A stretch of DNA of 42,046 nucleotides from an uncultured Roseburia sp. (lineage in GTDB: Bacteria; Bacillota; Clostridia; Lachnospirales; Lachnospiraceae): the NCBI GenBank assembly GCA_947642555.1, contig CANRSX010000040.1, forward strand, positions 1 to 42,046, read 5' to 3'. A program made the position numbers and the translations under genes. Below, one piece after another: positions 23,201 through 31,075 of the stretch. The first letter of the stretch is position 1; every line of letters begins with the position of its first letter. The notes beneath the pieces were generated by a model, which saw only the letters and a program-made list of their open reading frames with translations, searched no databases and had not been told where the DNA came from.

Positions 23201-24727
23201 CTTCACCGCGCCGATCTCGATGATCCGGTTTTTCTCCGGTGAAAATCCGGTGGTCTCTAAGTCAAATACCACGCAGGTATCCGTCAGCCGCTGCCCCTTC
23301 GCATTTCCGACAATATCCTTTAAGTCGTCCACCAGGTATGCTTCCACCCCGTAGATCACCTTAAAATCATCGTCCTTTGAGAGCGCGTGGGCCGCGTCCG
23401 GGAATGCCTGCACGTCCCCGTGATCCGTGACCGCGAGCGCCTTATGCCCCCACTTCATGGCGCGCTTTACGAGATCCTTCACCTCGGACACGCCGTCCAT
23501 ATCGCTCATCTTTGTGTGACAGTGCAGCTCCACGCGCTTCCTCGCGCTGTTGTCCATCCGCATGGAAGTAAAATCCGGGATCTTCCGGATTCCCGTAACC
23601 GAGCCGATCGTTAAATCGCTGTCAAATTTGTCGATCGTCGTGACGCCTTTGATCTTAAAAAACGCGCCCTTCGCCAAACCGCTGTTTAACAGCTCGTCCT
23701 TCTGGTCTGTCCGGATAAACAGCTTGATCACGATGGAGTCCGTAAAATCCGTCACCGACATAATGACAATTGTCTTCTCATTGCGGATCTCGCGGGTCTC
23801 CAGATTCATCACCTTACAGCGGATCGTGACTTCCCCCATCTCCCCCGCAATCTTATCGATCGTGATCGGCTCGTCCTCCACGTCGCGCCCGTAGATCACG
23901 TCCGGGTTGTCCGACCGCTTTAAGCCGCCCTCATACCGGCGTCCTCCGTCGCGGCGGCTTCCGGGCGCGCCGGCAAAACGGTTTTCTTTTCCTCCGAACG
24001 CGGACGCGGCCCTGTTCTGACCGCGCGCCCCCGTCCTGACAGGCGCTTTGGTCCGGCCCGCAGGAATACCGGCCGCAGGCTGTGCTTCCGGCTCGCGCTG
24101 CATGGCGGTTTCGTCCCCGTCCCCGGTCTTTTCCCCGTCGTCCTTTAAGCTGACCCGCTCCATGATATTGCGGATCTCAAACTGGATCTGAAGATCGCTT
24201 TCTTTTTTATACCGGCTCTCCTTCGGCTCCTCGTAGGCGAGCTCCACCTTAAGATCCAGTCCGCAGCGCTCACAGATCACCTTTTCCAGGAACTCCACGA
24301 TTTCGTCCGATCTGGTCTGCGCGATAATCGTGTTCTCGAGCGTGAGGCGCATCTGGCTTTTCTCCGGAAATTCCATCCGCGCCGTGCGCAGAAGGTTGTA
24401 TTCCATCAGGCTGTATGTACGCAGCTCCTCTAAGATGCTGTCCCGGTACAGTTCAATCAGGCTCTCCGGCGTATACTGATCCGACAGCCGGTACTTTTCG
24501 ATCAGCGTGACCTGCATGTGCCTTCCCTTAAAAATCTGGTCGCGGATCGCCTGCTCGGCCCGGTAAATCTCTTTTTTATGAATCAGACGGCTGCCCGTGA
24601 AATACACGCGCAGCTGATTCTTTCCGTGGTTCATGGCCACCTTTGTCACTTCCGCCTCCGACAGCAGCTTTTTTATCTCCCCGTCCAGCTTCAGCGACGG
24701 AAATACGTCAAAAAACCCTTTTACCAT
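20201..24727 (-). CDS. polC: DNA polymerase III subunit alpha, PolC type
   Basis: A 1508-residue Gram-positive replicative polymerase. Order: N-terminal domain (about 1-190), a Gly/Arg/Ala-rich linker (about 200-285), OB domain (about 290-390), PHP domain starting LHCHTKMSDMDG (401-412), an inserted 3'-5' exonuclease from about 484 (FDLETTG, HNADFD, AVDDA), the rest of PHP, then the palm with GSRGSVGSSFAA and PDIDLNFSG. A zinc-type cluster (CTNC, later CPVCGK) lies between these two palm motifs. The ATG at 24727 has AGAGAG upstream. It is last in the conserved frr-to-polC order, 8 nt after ispG. It should act at the replication fork with the sliding clamp. Confidence 0.98.
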   Translation of the reverse strand: MVKGFFDVFPSLKLDGEIKKLLSEAEVTKVAMNHGKNQLRVYFTGSRLIHKKEIYRAEQAIRDQIFKGRHMQVTLIEKYRLSDQYTPESLIELYRDSILEELRTYSLMEYNLLRTARMEFPEKSQMRLTLENTIIAQTRSDEIVEFLEKVICERCGLDLKVELAYEEPKESRYKKESDLQIQFEIRNIMERVSLKDDGEKTGDGDETAMQREPEAQPAAGIPAGRTKAPVRTGARGQNRAASAFGGKENRFAGAPGSRRDGGRRYEGGLKRSDNPDVIYGRDVEDEPITIDKIAGEMGEVTIRCKVMNLETREIRNEKTIVIMSVTDFTDSIVIKLFIRTDQKDELLNSGLAKGAFFKIKGVTTIDKFDSDLTIGSVTGIRKIPDFTSMRMDNSARKRVELHCHTKMSDMDGVSEVKDLVKRAMKWGHKALAVTDHGDVQAFPDAAHALSKDDDFKVIYGVEAYLVDDLKDIVGNAKGQRLTDTCVVFDLETTGFSPEKNRIIEIGAVKVENGAITDRFSTFVNPETPIPFQIEELTSIRDDMVMDAPKIGEILPQFMEFCEGAVMVAHNADFDMSFIAANCKREGLPCAYTVIDTVALARLLLPTLNRFKLDTVAKALGIALDHHHRAVDDAACTAQIFVKFLKMLEDRGVSTFDDINRMGAASPETIQKMPTYHAILLATNDIGRINLYRLVSMSHLTYYHSRPRIPKSELVRHREGLLLGSACEAGELYRAILNGRPEEEIIRLVKFYDYLEIQPLGNNAFMLKSDREPVNSEEEILDINRRIVQLGETFDRPVVATCDVHFLDPEDEVYRRIIMAGKGFKDADEQAPLYLRTTEEMLKEFEYLGSEKAEEVVITNPNRIADMCEKISPVRPDKCPPVIENSDQMLRDICYTKARDMYGDDLPSIVKERLDRELNSIISNGYAVMYIIAQKLVWKSNEDGYLVGSRGSVGSSFAATMAGITEVNPLQAHYRCTNCHYSDFDSPEVKAFSGRSGCDMPDKICPVCGKKLVKDGFDIPFETFLGFKGNKEPDIDLNFSGEYQSKAHAYCEVIFGYGQTFRAGTIGTLADKTAFGYIRKYYEERGIHKRNCEIDRIVQGCVGVRRTTGQHPGGIVVLPVGEEIHTFTPVQHPANDMTTATVTTHFDYHSIDHNLLKLDILGHDDPTMIRMLQDLTGIDPTSIPLDDASVMSLFKNTSALGVTPEEIHGIPLGCLGIPEFGTEFAMQMVIDAKPQEFSDLIRISGLSHGTDVWLGNAQTLIEEGKATISTAICTRDDIMIYLIQMGLDSEQSFTIMESVRKGKGLKKEWEDEMLAHDVPDWYIWSCKKIKYMFPKAHAAAYVMMAWRIAYCKVFYPLAYYASYFSIRATGFDYEIMCQGKERLEYFYKDYTRRKDSLSKKEQDVYRDMKIVQEMYARGFEFTPIDIYRAKPDRFQIIDGKLMPSLNSIEGMGDNAAVAVAEAARDGKFLSKDDFRQRTKATKTVIDLMGDLGLLGDLPESNQLSLFDFT

Positions 24728-24735
24728 ATCGCTCT

Positions 24736-25782
24736 CTATGCTTCCTCCCAGTGAATCAGCTCGTCGCGCAGCACATCGAGAAGTTCGTCCTCCGGAACCT
24801 TCCTCACAACCTCTCCCTTTCTGATCAGAAGACCTTCGCCGATGCCGCCCGCAATGCCGATATCCGCTTCCTTCGCCTCGCCCGGCCCGTTTACGACGCA
24901 GCCCATCACCGCCACCTTAAGATCCAGCGGAATATCCGCCACCATCTCCTCGACCCTGTTTGCCAGTCCGATCAGGTCAATCTGAGTCCGTCCGCAGGTC
25001 GGGCAGGACACCACCTCAATTCCCGCCTCTCTGAGCCCCAGTGTCCGTAAAATCAGCTTTGCAGAGGAGATTTCCTCCAGCGGATCCCCTGTCAGCGAGA
25101 CGCGGATCGTATCCCCGATTCCCTGGCGCAGGATCAGGCCGAGTCCGATTGCAGACTTGATATTCCCGCTGATTAGCGTCCCTGCCTCCGTGATCCCGAC
25201 ATGAAGCGGGTAATCCGTCAGCGCCGCCAGCTGCTCATGCGCCTCCACGCACATCAGCACGTCGGAGGATTTGATGCTGATCACCAGGTTGTCATATCCC
25301 ATATCCTCAATCTGCCCTGCCTGCCGCAGCGCGCTCTCCACCAGCCCTTCCGCCGTCACGCCGTGATACTGCTCCACCAGCTCTTTTTCCAGCGAGCCGC
25401 TGTTGACGCCCACGCGGATCGGAATCCCGCGCTCCTTCGCCGCATTCACGACAGCGCGCACGCGCTTCGGGGATCCGATATTGCCGGGATTGATCCTGAT
25501 CTTATCCGCCCCGTGCTCCATCGCCGCGATCGCAAGCCGGTAGTCAAAATGGATATCCGCCACAAGCGGAATGCGGATCTGCTTTTTGATCTCCGTCAGC
25601 GCCTCCGCCGCCTCCATGGTCGGCACCGCGCATCGTATGATGTCGCAGCCGGCCGCCGTAAGCCGGTTGATCTGCGCCACGGTTGCCGCCACGTCCTCTG
25701 TCTTTGTATTTGTCATCGACTGGATCAGAATCGGATTGCCGCCCCCGATCACCCGGTCACCGATCGCTACCGTCTTTGTCAT
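24736..25782 (-). CDS. ispG: 4-hydroxy-3-methylbut-2-enyl diphosphate synthase
   Basis: A 348-residue IspG (GcpE), which converts MEcPP to HMBPP in the MEP isoprenoid pathway. The [4Fe-4S] ligands are C260 and C263 in SCPTCGRT and C295 in MGCVVNGPGE, with E302 as the expected fourth ligand. The TIM barrel opens with PILIQSMTNT. The ATG at 25782 has GGAGG eight bases upstream; an upstream GTG at 25800 falls in the rseP end and is rejected. It sits between rseP and polC. With dxr in the same operon it gives two steps of the same pathway. Confidence 0.97.
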   Translation of the reverse strand: MTKTVAIGDRVIGGGNPILIQSMTNTKTEDVAATVAQINRLTAAGCDIIRCAVPTMEAAEALTEIKKQIRIPLVADIHFDYRLAIAAMEHGADKIRINPGNIGSPKRVRAVVNAAKERGIPIRVGVNSGSLEKELVEQYHGVTAEGLVESALRQAGQIEDMGYDNLVISIKSSDVLMCVEAHEQLAALTDYPLHVGITEAGTLISGNIKSAIGLGLILRQGIGDTIRVSLTGDPLEEISSAKLILRTLGLREAGIEVVSCPTCGRTQIDLIGLANRVEEMVADIPLDLKVAVMGCVVNGPGEAKEADIGIAGGIGEGLLIRKGEVVRKVPEDELLDVLRDELIHWEEA

Positions 25783-25796
25783 TTGATTTTCCTCCC

Positions 25797-26828
25797 TCAC
25801 AGTATCCTTCGCACGTCGTTAAATAAGACAAATATCATCAGTGCAAACAACAGCATCATCCCGACAAAATGCACCATGCCTTCCTTATCCGGGTCGATGC
25901 GTTTCCCGCGGATCACCTCGAGCAGCAGAAACAGAAGCCGGCCGCCGTCCAGCGCAGGCAGCGGCAGCAGATTCATCACCCCGAGATTCGCCGATAAAAA
26001 GATCGTGATATAGAGCATCTGAAGGAACATCGCAAAAAAACCGTAGGACACGCTCTGCTCATAGCCTTCCCCGATCATGCCGACGATCGCGACCGGTCCG
26101 CCCATCTCGTTCACACCGACCTGCCCGGTCACAAGCGCCTTTAAACTGCCAAGCGTCGCCGAAATCCAGTATTTTACCTCATAAAAGCTGTATTGCAGGT
26201 TCTGAAGAAATCCGCCCTTTGTGCGCTCCGTGCTCCCCAGAAACCCGTAGAGATAAGCGCCGTACTCCTCGTCGTACTGCGGCGTGAGCTGAGTCTCGTA
26301 CCGCTTGCCGTCCCGCTCATACACCACCGGCACGCGCTCCCCCGGGTGAAACTGCGCATAGGTCCTGATATCCCGGTAAAAATGGATCCTTGTATTCCCA
26401 AGCTTTACGATCGTATCGCCGGCCGCAAGCCCGGCCTCTTCTGCCGGATATCCCTCCGACACCCCGCTTAACACCGGCAGGTCAAATCCGATGTTGCACA
26501 GCAGGATAAAGGAAAAGACAAACGCCATCAGAAAATTAAACATCGGCCCGGCGATCACGACGCTGATCCTGGCCCAGACGGATTTTTTGCCAAAGGCCCG
26601 GTTGTCCTCGCTGTCCCCGTCCTCCCCCTCCATCATGCAGGCCCCGCCGATTGGGAAAAGCCTCAGAGAATACTTCGTCTCCCCCTTCTGCACGCCAAAC
26701 ACCGTGGGCCCGAGTCCCAGACAGAACTCATTGACCCGGATCCCGTTTGCCTTGGCAAGGAGAAAATGTCCCAGCTCGTGGAACAGGATCATGATACTGA
26801 ATACAATAATTGCAATGATAATCTTCAT
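25797..26828 (-). CDS. rseP: Site-2 intramembrane metalloprotease RseP
   Basis: A 343-residue M50 protease in the membrane, cutting transmembrane segments of regulatory proteins or signal peptide remnants. The first helix holds FHELGH (H17, E18, H21) for zinc. A PDZ domain lies at about 105-175 (GVSEGYPAEEAGLAAGD, then IRTYAQFHPGE). The third zinc ligand is expected in LLPLPALDGG near 290. The protein ends in a hydrophobic helix. The ATG at 26828 has AAAGG upstream. It lies 14 nt downstream of dxr. Confidence 0.96.
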   Translation of the reverse strand: MKIIIAIIVFSIMILFHELGHFLLAKANGIRVNEFCLGLGPTVFGVQKGETKYSLRLFPIGGACMMEGEDGDSEDNRAFGKKSVWARISVVIAGPMFNFLMAFVFSFILLCNIGFDLPVLSGVSEGYPAEEAGLAAGDTIVKLGNTRIHFYRDIRTYAQFHPGERVPVVYERDGKRYETQLTPQYDEEYGAYLYGFLGSTERTKGGFLQNLQYSFYEVKYWISATLGSLKALVTGQVGVNEMGGPVAIVGMIGEGYEQSVSYGFFAMFLQMLYITIFLSANLGVMNLLPLPALDGGRLLFLLLEVIRGKRIDPDKEGMVHFVGMMLLFALMIFVLFNDVRRIL

Positions 26829-26842
26829 TCAGAAAGCCTTTC

Positions 26843-28048
26843 TTACTTAATTTGTTTCCCGATCCTCTCATAAACCGCGGCTTCCGTCGCAAGAATCTCA
26901 TCCACATCCGGATTTTCTACAAACGGCGCGTCGTCCATACAGGCTTCGATCAGCTCTGTGATCTGCGGATAGCGGATCTGACGGTTTAAGAAAAGCGACA
27001 CCGCTTTTTCATTCGCCGCGTTATAAACCGTCGGCAGATTCCCGCCGCACTCCATGGCGCGGTACGCCAGCGCAAGACCGCGGAAGGTCTTAAGATCCGG
27101 CGGAAGGAAGGTCAGCTGTCCCAGTTGAAAAAGGTCGAGCCTCTCCCCGGACAGCGGCCGCCGCTCTGGGTAGTAAAGCGCGTACTGGATCGGCAGATGC
27201 ATATCCGGCGTGCCAAGCTGTGCGATTACGGCGCCGTCCTCATATTCCACAGCGGAGTGAATCACGCTCTGCGGGTGCACGACCACCTGAATCTGATCCG
27301 CGGTCACGCCAAACAGCCAACCGGCTTCCATGACCTCAAGGCCCTTATTTACCATCGTCGAGGAATCGATCGTGATCTTCCTCCCCATCGTCCAGTTCGG
27401 ATGCTTTAAGGCGTCCTCCACCGAAACCTGCGCGAGCTCCTCTGTCGTCCTGCCCAGAAACGGGCCGCCAGAGGCTGTCAGGAGGATCCTGCGGATTTTA
27501 TTTTGCCCTGTGTGGCCCGATGTGTCATGCGCTGCATCCTGCGATGTATCCTGCCCCGCAGGGTATCCTGACCCCTGCAGCGACTGGAAAATCGCGCTGT
27601 GCTCGCTGTCAACCGGCAGAAGCTTCACGCCGCATTCCTCTGCCAGCGGCATGATCAGATGTCCCGCCGTCACCAGCGTCTCCTTATTCGCAAGCGCGAT
27701 GTCCTTTCCCGCCTTCATCGCGGCAATCGTCGGCCGTATGCCGAGCATTCCGACAATTGCCGTCACGAGAAGCTCACTCCCCGGATGCACCGCCACCTCA
27801 ATCAGACCCTCCATGCCGGATACGACACGTGTCGAAAGATCCCTTGTGCGCTCCCGCAGCTCCTTTGCCTTCGCCTCGTCGTACACACACACCAGCTCCG
27901 GCGCAAATTCCCGCATCTGCTCTTCAAGCAGCGCGATACTGCTCCCCGCAGCCAGAGCCACGACCAGAAGATCGTTCTGCGCGCGCACGATATCAAGTGT
28001 CTGGGTCCCGATCGATCCCGTGGAACCCAGTATCGCTATCTTTTTCAT
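26843..28048 (-). CDS. dxr: 1-deoxy-D-xylulose 5-phosphate reductoisomerase
   Basis: A 401-residue Dxr, which makes MEP with NADPH in the isoprenoid pathway. The Rossmann motif is GSTGSIGTQTLD (8-19), the metal ligands D147 and E149 are in PVDSEHSAIF, and TASGGPF follows. It is longer than is common in Firmicutes because of a linker at about 159-184 between SAIFQSLQ and RRILLTASG. That linker is partly built of four 12-nt tandem repeats. The ATG at 28048 with AAGGGAG upstream starts the Rossmann fold; a longer frame to 28156 carries no homology. Confidence 0.96.
   Translation of the reverse strand: MKKIAILGSTGSIGTQTLDIVRAQNDLLVVALAAGSSIALLEEQMREFAPELVCVYDEAKAKELRERTRDLSTRVVSGMEGLIEVAVHPGSELLVTAIVGMLGIRPTIAAMKAGKDIALANKETLVTAGHLIMPLAEECGVKLLPVDSEHSAIFQSLQGSGYPAGQDTSQDAAHDTSGHTGQNKIRRILLTASGGPFLGRTTEELAQVSVEDALKHPNWTMGRKITIDSSTMVNKGLEVMEAGWLFGVTADQIQVVVHPQSVIHSAVEYEDGAVIAQLGTPDMHLPIQYALYYPERRPLSGERLDLFQLGQLTFLPPDLKTFRGLALAYRAMECGGNLPTVYNAANEKAVSLFLNRQIRYPQITELIEACMDDAPFVENPDVDEILATEAAVYERIGKQIK
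27506..27553 (-). repeat. Four degenerate 12-nt tandem repeats inside dxr
   Basis: On the minus strand the units are CAGGATACATCG, CAGGATGCAGCG, CATGACACATCG and GGCCACACAGGG, encoding QDTS-QDAA-HDTS-GHTG. They lie in a surface linker of Dxr where length is free to vary. The unit length is a multiple of three, so the frame is kept. Confidence 0.8.
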
Positions 28049-28072
28049 CTGTTCTCCCTTCCGCGGTATCCT

Positions 28073-28145
28073 CCGGCAGGATCCCCGCAGGATACTGTCC
28101 GGCGCACAGCCGGAGGGATTCTGCTCTCCTGCCGGCAGGATCCCC
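28073..28145. repeat. 14-nt direct repeats in the dxr-cdsA gap
   Basis: CCGGCAGGATCCCC occurs at 28073-28086 and again at 28132-28145, 59 nt apart, flanking other pieces of the same kind (CCCGCAGGATAC). The gap between dxr and cdsA is about 105 nt, unusually long for this operon. GCAGGAT is shared with the tandem repeat within dxr. Confidence 0.75.
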
Positions 28146-28152
28146 ATGTCTG

Positions 28153-28953
28153 TCACAGAAACCGCTCCGCCAGAAAATAGATAAGCGGCGCGGTAAAAAT
28201 CACGCTGTCAAACCGGTCCAGAATCCCGCCGTGTCCCGGAATCAGCGTCCCGTAATCCTTCACCTCGTAATTCCGCTTGATCGCGGACGCCGTCAGGTCG
28301 CCGACCATCGAGATCAGCGCGCCGGCCGCACAGATCGCGGCCATGATCAGGATATGCACAGGCTCCGTCCCCATCGCCTTTTGAAATGCCAGCCCGTAGA
28401 GCACCGCTAAAAGCGCGGCTCCCGCCACACCGCCGACCGCTCCCTCCACCGATTTCTTCGGGCTTAGCTTCGGCGACATTTTATGCTTTCCGATCAGCAC
28501 GCCCACACAGTACGCACAGGTGTCGCAGCCCCAGGAACATAAGAAGACCAGCCACACGAGATGGCCTCCGGCGGGCAGCATCCTCGTCTGCCAGACAAAG
28601 GACAGCATCACCGCCACATAAAACACACCGAAAAAAGCGGCAAGAAGCTGCTCCGTCCGGTACTTCGGATAGGTGAATACATAGACGAACATCAGCAGGA
28701 TCAGATATCCCAGCACAAAAGCCATGATATCCGTCAGGAAATCAAAGCGCAGGTTCGCATAGTAAACCGCCGCCGCCAGATACCCGAGGATTCCGGGAGC
28801 CGCCTTCTGAATCTGAAAGATCCGGTAGAGTTCAAACATTCCGATCCATGAAATTACAAGAGTAGATACCAGCAGAATATCCCCGCCGGCGAACAGCAGC
28901 ACAAACGCCGCCACGACCAGCACGATCCCGCTGAGCAGTCTTGTCTTAAACAT
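28153..28953 (-). CDS. cdsA: Phosphatidate cytidylyltransferase
   Basis: A 266-residue integral membrane enzyme that makes CDP-diacylglycerol from phosphatidate and CTP. Several hydrophobic helices begin at about residue 8. The family signature is complete near the C-terminus: KKSVEGAVGG, GDLTASAIKRNYEVKDYG, then PGHGGILDRFDS. The ATG at 28953 has AAAGGACG upstream. It follows uppS with a 30-nt gap. Confidence 0.97.
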   Translation of the reverse strand: MFKTRLLSGIVLVVAAFVLLFAGGDILLVSTLVISWIGMFELYRIFQIQKAAPGILGYLAAAVYYANLRFDFLTDIMAFVLGYLILLMFVYVFTYPKYRTEQLLAAFFGVFYVAVMLSFVWQTRMLPAGGHLVWLVFLCSWGCDTCAYCVGVLIGKHKMSPKLSPKKSVEGAVGGVAGAALLAVLYGLAFQKAMGTEPVHILIMAAICAAGALISMVGDLTASAIKRNYEVKDYGTLIPGHGGILDRFDSVIFTAPLIYFLAERFL

Positions 28954-28983
28954 CTTCTTACGTCCTTTCCACAGGCAGCCCTC

Positions 28984-29685
28984 TCATGCCAGCCCGCCAA
29001 ATCTTCTGTCTCTCTTATTATACGCCGCAATCGCATCTTCTAACTCTTTTTTATGAAAATCCGGCCACGGAACCTCCGTAAAATAAAATTCACTGTAGGC
29101 AAGCTGCCACAACAGAAAATTGGAAAGCCGCTGCTCCCCGCTGGTGCGGATCAGAAGATCCGGATCCGGTATCCCTGCGGTGTCCAGGTAATGCGAAAAA
29201 ACAGGCTCCGAGATCTCCTCCGGCGCAAGCGTCCCGGCAGCGAGATCATCCGCCATCTGACGCATCGCCCGGATCATCTCATCCCGGCTCCCGTAATTGA
29301 TCGCAATCTGAAGATGTAAGCCGTCGTTTTTCGCGGAAGCAGCCTCCAGCTCCCGGATCTGCTCCCGGAACGCCTCGCTTAACCGCGAGGTATCTCCGAT
29401 CACACGCACGCGCATATTGTTTTTGTCCGCAGTGCGGATACAGTTCTTCAGATAACTCTCAAGAAGCTTCATCAGAGCGCCGACCTCTGAATCCGGCCGG
29501 TTCCAGTTCTCCGTGGAGAAGGCATACATCGTCAGGTATTTCACGCCCAGGTCATGCGCCGCCTTACACACGACCTCCACATTTTTTGCCCCCATCGTGT
29601 GGCCGTAATTGCGCGGCATCCCCTTCGCCTTCGCCCAGCGCCCGTTTCCGTCCAGAATAATCGCGATATGCTGTGGAATCTTCAT
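28984..29685 (-). CDS. uppS: Undecaprenyl diphosphate synthase
   Basis: A 233-residue cis-prenyltransferase that builds the C55 lipid carrier for cell wall precursors. The N-terminal IAIILDGNGRWAK holds the catalytic Asp (D12). YAFSTENWNRP and the C-terminal DLLIRTSGEQRLSNFLLWQ with FTEVPWPDF are all present. The ATG at 29685 follows GGAGGGAAAGG. The longer frame to 29760 reads through the palindrome at 29702-29756 and is not accepted. Confidence 0.97.
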   Translation of the reverse strand: MKIPQHIAIILDGNGRWAKAKGMPRNYGHTMGAKNVEVVCKAAHDLGVKYLTMYAFSTENWNRPDSEVGALMKLLESYLKNCIRTADKNNMRVRVIGDTSRLSEAFREQIRELEAASAKNDGLHLQIAINYGSRDEMIRAMRQMADDLAAGTLAPEEISEPVFSHYLDTAGIPDPDLLIRTSGEQRLSNFLLWQLAYSEFYFTEVPWPDFHKKELEDAIAAYNKRDRRFGGLA

Positions 29686-29701
29686 CCTTTCCCTCCATAT
29701 C

Positions 29702-29756
29702 GGAGCGGGGCTGCCGCAAAAAAAATGTACGTCACATTTTGCAACAACCCCGCTCC
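29702..29756. repeat. Nested palindrome between frr and uppS
   Basis: Outer arms GGAGCGGGG (29702-29710) and CCCCGCTCC (29748-29756) are perfectly complementary. Inside lies a second inverted repeat AAAATGT (29722-29728) and ACATTTT (29734-29740). Read on the minus strand, the inner hairpin is followed by extra Ts, as in a weak intrinsic terminator. It sits about 16 nt upstream of the uppS start and 37 nt downstream of the frr stop. It could attenuate transcription or be a small palindromic repeat element. Confidence 0.75.
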
Positions 29757-29793
29757 TCATCCCTGCGCGCCGCTCTCACCGCCCGCAGATCTC

Positions 29794-30348
29794 TTATACG
29801 GTAAGAATCTCTTTCGTCTTACCCTCCACCGCTTTGTCCACCTCCGCGATGTATTTGTCTGTCATTTTCTGTACCTTATCATTCAGCTCTTTGATCTCAT
29901 CCTCAGAGACGTCCGAGGATTTCGCCAGCTTTTTAAACGAATCGTTGGCGTCGCGGCGGATATTGCGGATCGCAACCTTTGCGCCCTCCCCTTTTTTCTT
30001 GATATCCTTCGCCAGATCCTTACGGCGCTCCTCCGTGAGCTCCGGGAACATCAGACGGATCACCTTCCCGTCGTTTGTCGGATTGATGCCGAGATCCGAG
30101 GTGAGAATCGCCTTCTCGATCGCCTTTACCATGGAAGGCTCCCACGGCTGAATCAGAAGCATCCGGGGCTCCGGGACACTTACATTTGCCACCTGCTGAA
30201 TGCCGGTCGGCGTCCCGTAATAATCCACCTTAAGCTTGTCGAGCACATGGGGATTCGCGCGCCCTGCACGGATACTCCCGAACTCCTCGCCAAGGTTGCT
30301 CATCGTCTTCTGCATCTTTTCATCATACCGGACTATTCTCTCGTCCAT
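29794..30348 (-). CDS. frr: Ribosome recycling factor
   Basis: A 184-residue RRF, the normal length, which splits post-termination ribosomes together with EF-G. Typical segments are FGSIRAGRANPHVLD near 24-38, QPWEPSMVKAIEKAI, NPTNDGKVIRL and the RRDANDSFKKL helix. The ATG at 30348 has GGCGGGG upstream. It lies 21 nt downstream of pyrH, the order seen across Firmicutes. Confidence 0.98.
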   Translation of the reverse strand: MDERIVRYDEKMQKTMSNLGEEFGSIRAGRANPHVLDKLKVDYYGTPTGIQQVANVSVPEPRMLLIQPWEPSMVKAIEKAILTSDLGINPTNDGKVIRLMFPELTEERRKDLAKDIKKKGEGAKVAIRNIRRDANDSFKKLAKSSDVSEDEIKELNDKVQKMTDKYIAEVDKAVEGKTKEILTV

Positions 30349-30369
30349 ACTACCCCGCCTTTCTACCCT

Positions 30370-31068
30370 CTATGAAACCGTAACCTTCGTGCCGGTAAAT
30401 TCCCCGGACAGCGCTTTTACGATACTGTTCTCCTCATTCAGGCCGAATACATACATCGGCATCCGATTCTCCATGCACAGGATGCACGCCGTCAGATCCA
30501 CCACCGCAAGCTTCTGTTCAATCACCTGTTCGATCGGGATCTCATCGTACTTCACCGCCGCCGGATTCAGCTTCGGATCACTGTCGTAGACGCCGTCAAT
30601 CGATTTGGCGAGGTAAATCCCGTCCGCCTCTAATTCCACCGCGCGCAGGACAATGCCGGTATCCGTCGAAAAATACGGGTGCCCCGTCCCGCCGGCGAAA
30701 AAGACAACCCTGCCTTCCTCAAAATACGCATTTGCGAGATCCTTTGAAAAAAGCTCCGTCATGCTGCCGCAGGCAAACGGCGTCAGGATCTGCGTCTTCA
30801 GCCCGACTGACCGGAAAATCTCGGATACATAAATGCAGTTCATGACGGTTGCGAGCATGCCGATCTGATCCGCTTTGGTACGGTCAATCGTCTCGCTCGT
30901 CCTCCCGCGCCAGAAATTGCCCCCTCCGGTCACGATCCCGACCTGAATGCCCTGATCCGCAATCTGCTTTACCTGCCGGGCCACCTCCGTGACCGTCGGC
31001 TCGTCAAACCCGGTGTGCTTCTCCCCTGCGAGCGCTTCGCCGCTCAGCTTGAGTATCACTCTCTTCAT
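30370..31068 (-). CDS. pyrH: UMP kinase
   Basis: A 232-residue bacterial UMP kinase that phosphorylates UMP to UDP. It begins KRVILKLSGEALAG and contains GIVTGGGNFWRGR, FFAGGTGHPYFSTDT and a YDSDPKLNPAA segment, all typical of the amino acid kinase fold of PyrH. The ATG at 31068 is preferred, with AAAGGAAA about 12 nt upstream. The 15 extra residues of the longer frame lie inside the bactofilin tail. The gap to the bactofilin stop is 7 nt. Confidence 0.97.
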   Translation of the reverse strand: MKRVILKLSGEALAGEKHTGFDEPTVTEVARQVKQIADQGIQVGIVTGGGNFWRGRTSETIDRTKADQIGMLATVMNCIYVSEIFRSVGLKTQILTPFACGSMTELFSKDLANAYFEEGRVVFFAGGTGHPYFSTDTGIVLRAVELEADGIYLAKSIDGVYDSDPKLNPAAVKYDEIPIEQVIEQKLAVVDLTACILCMENRMPMYVFGLNEENSIVKALSGEFTGTKVTVS

Positions 31069-31075
31069 ACCGGAA

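Noticed and set aside
27330..28184. 284-codon plus-strand frame opposite dxr
   Set aside because: Ser/Pro-rich shadow frame; dxr on the other strand is certain.
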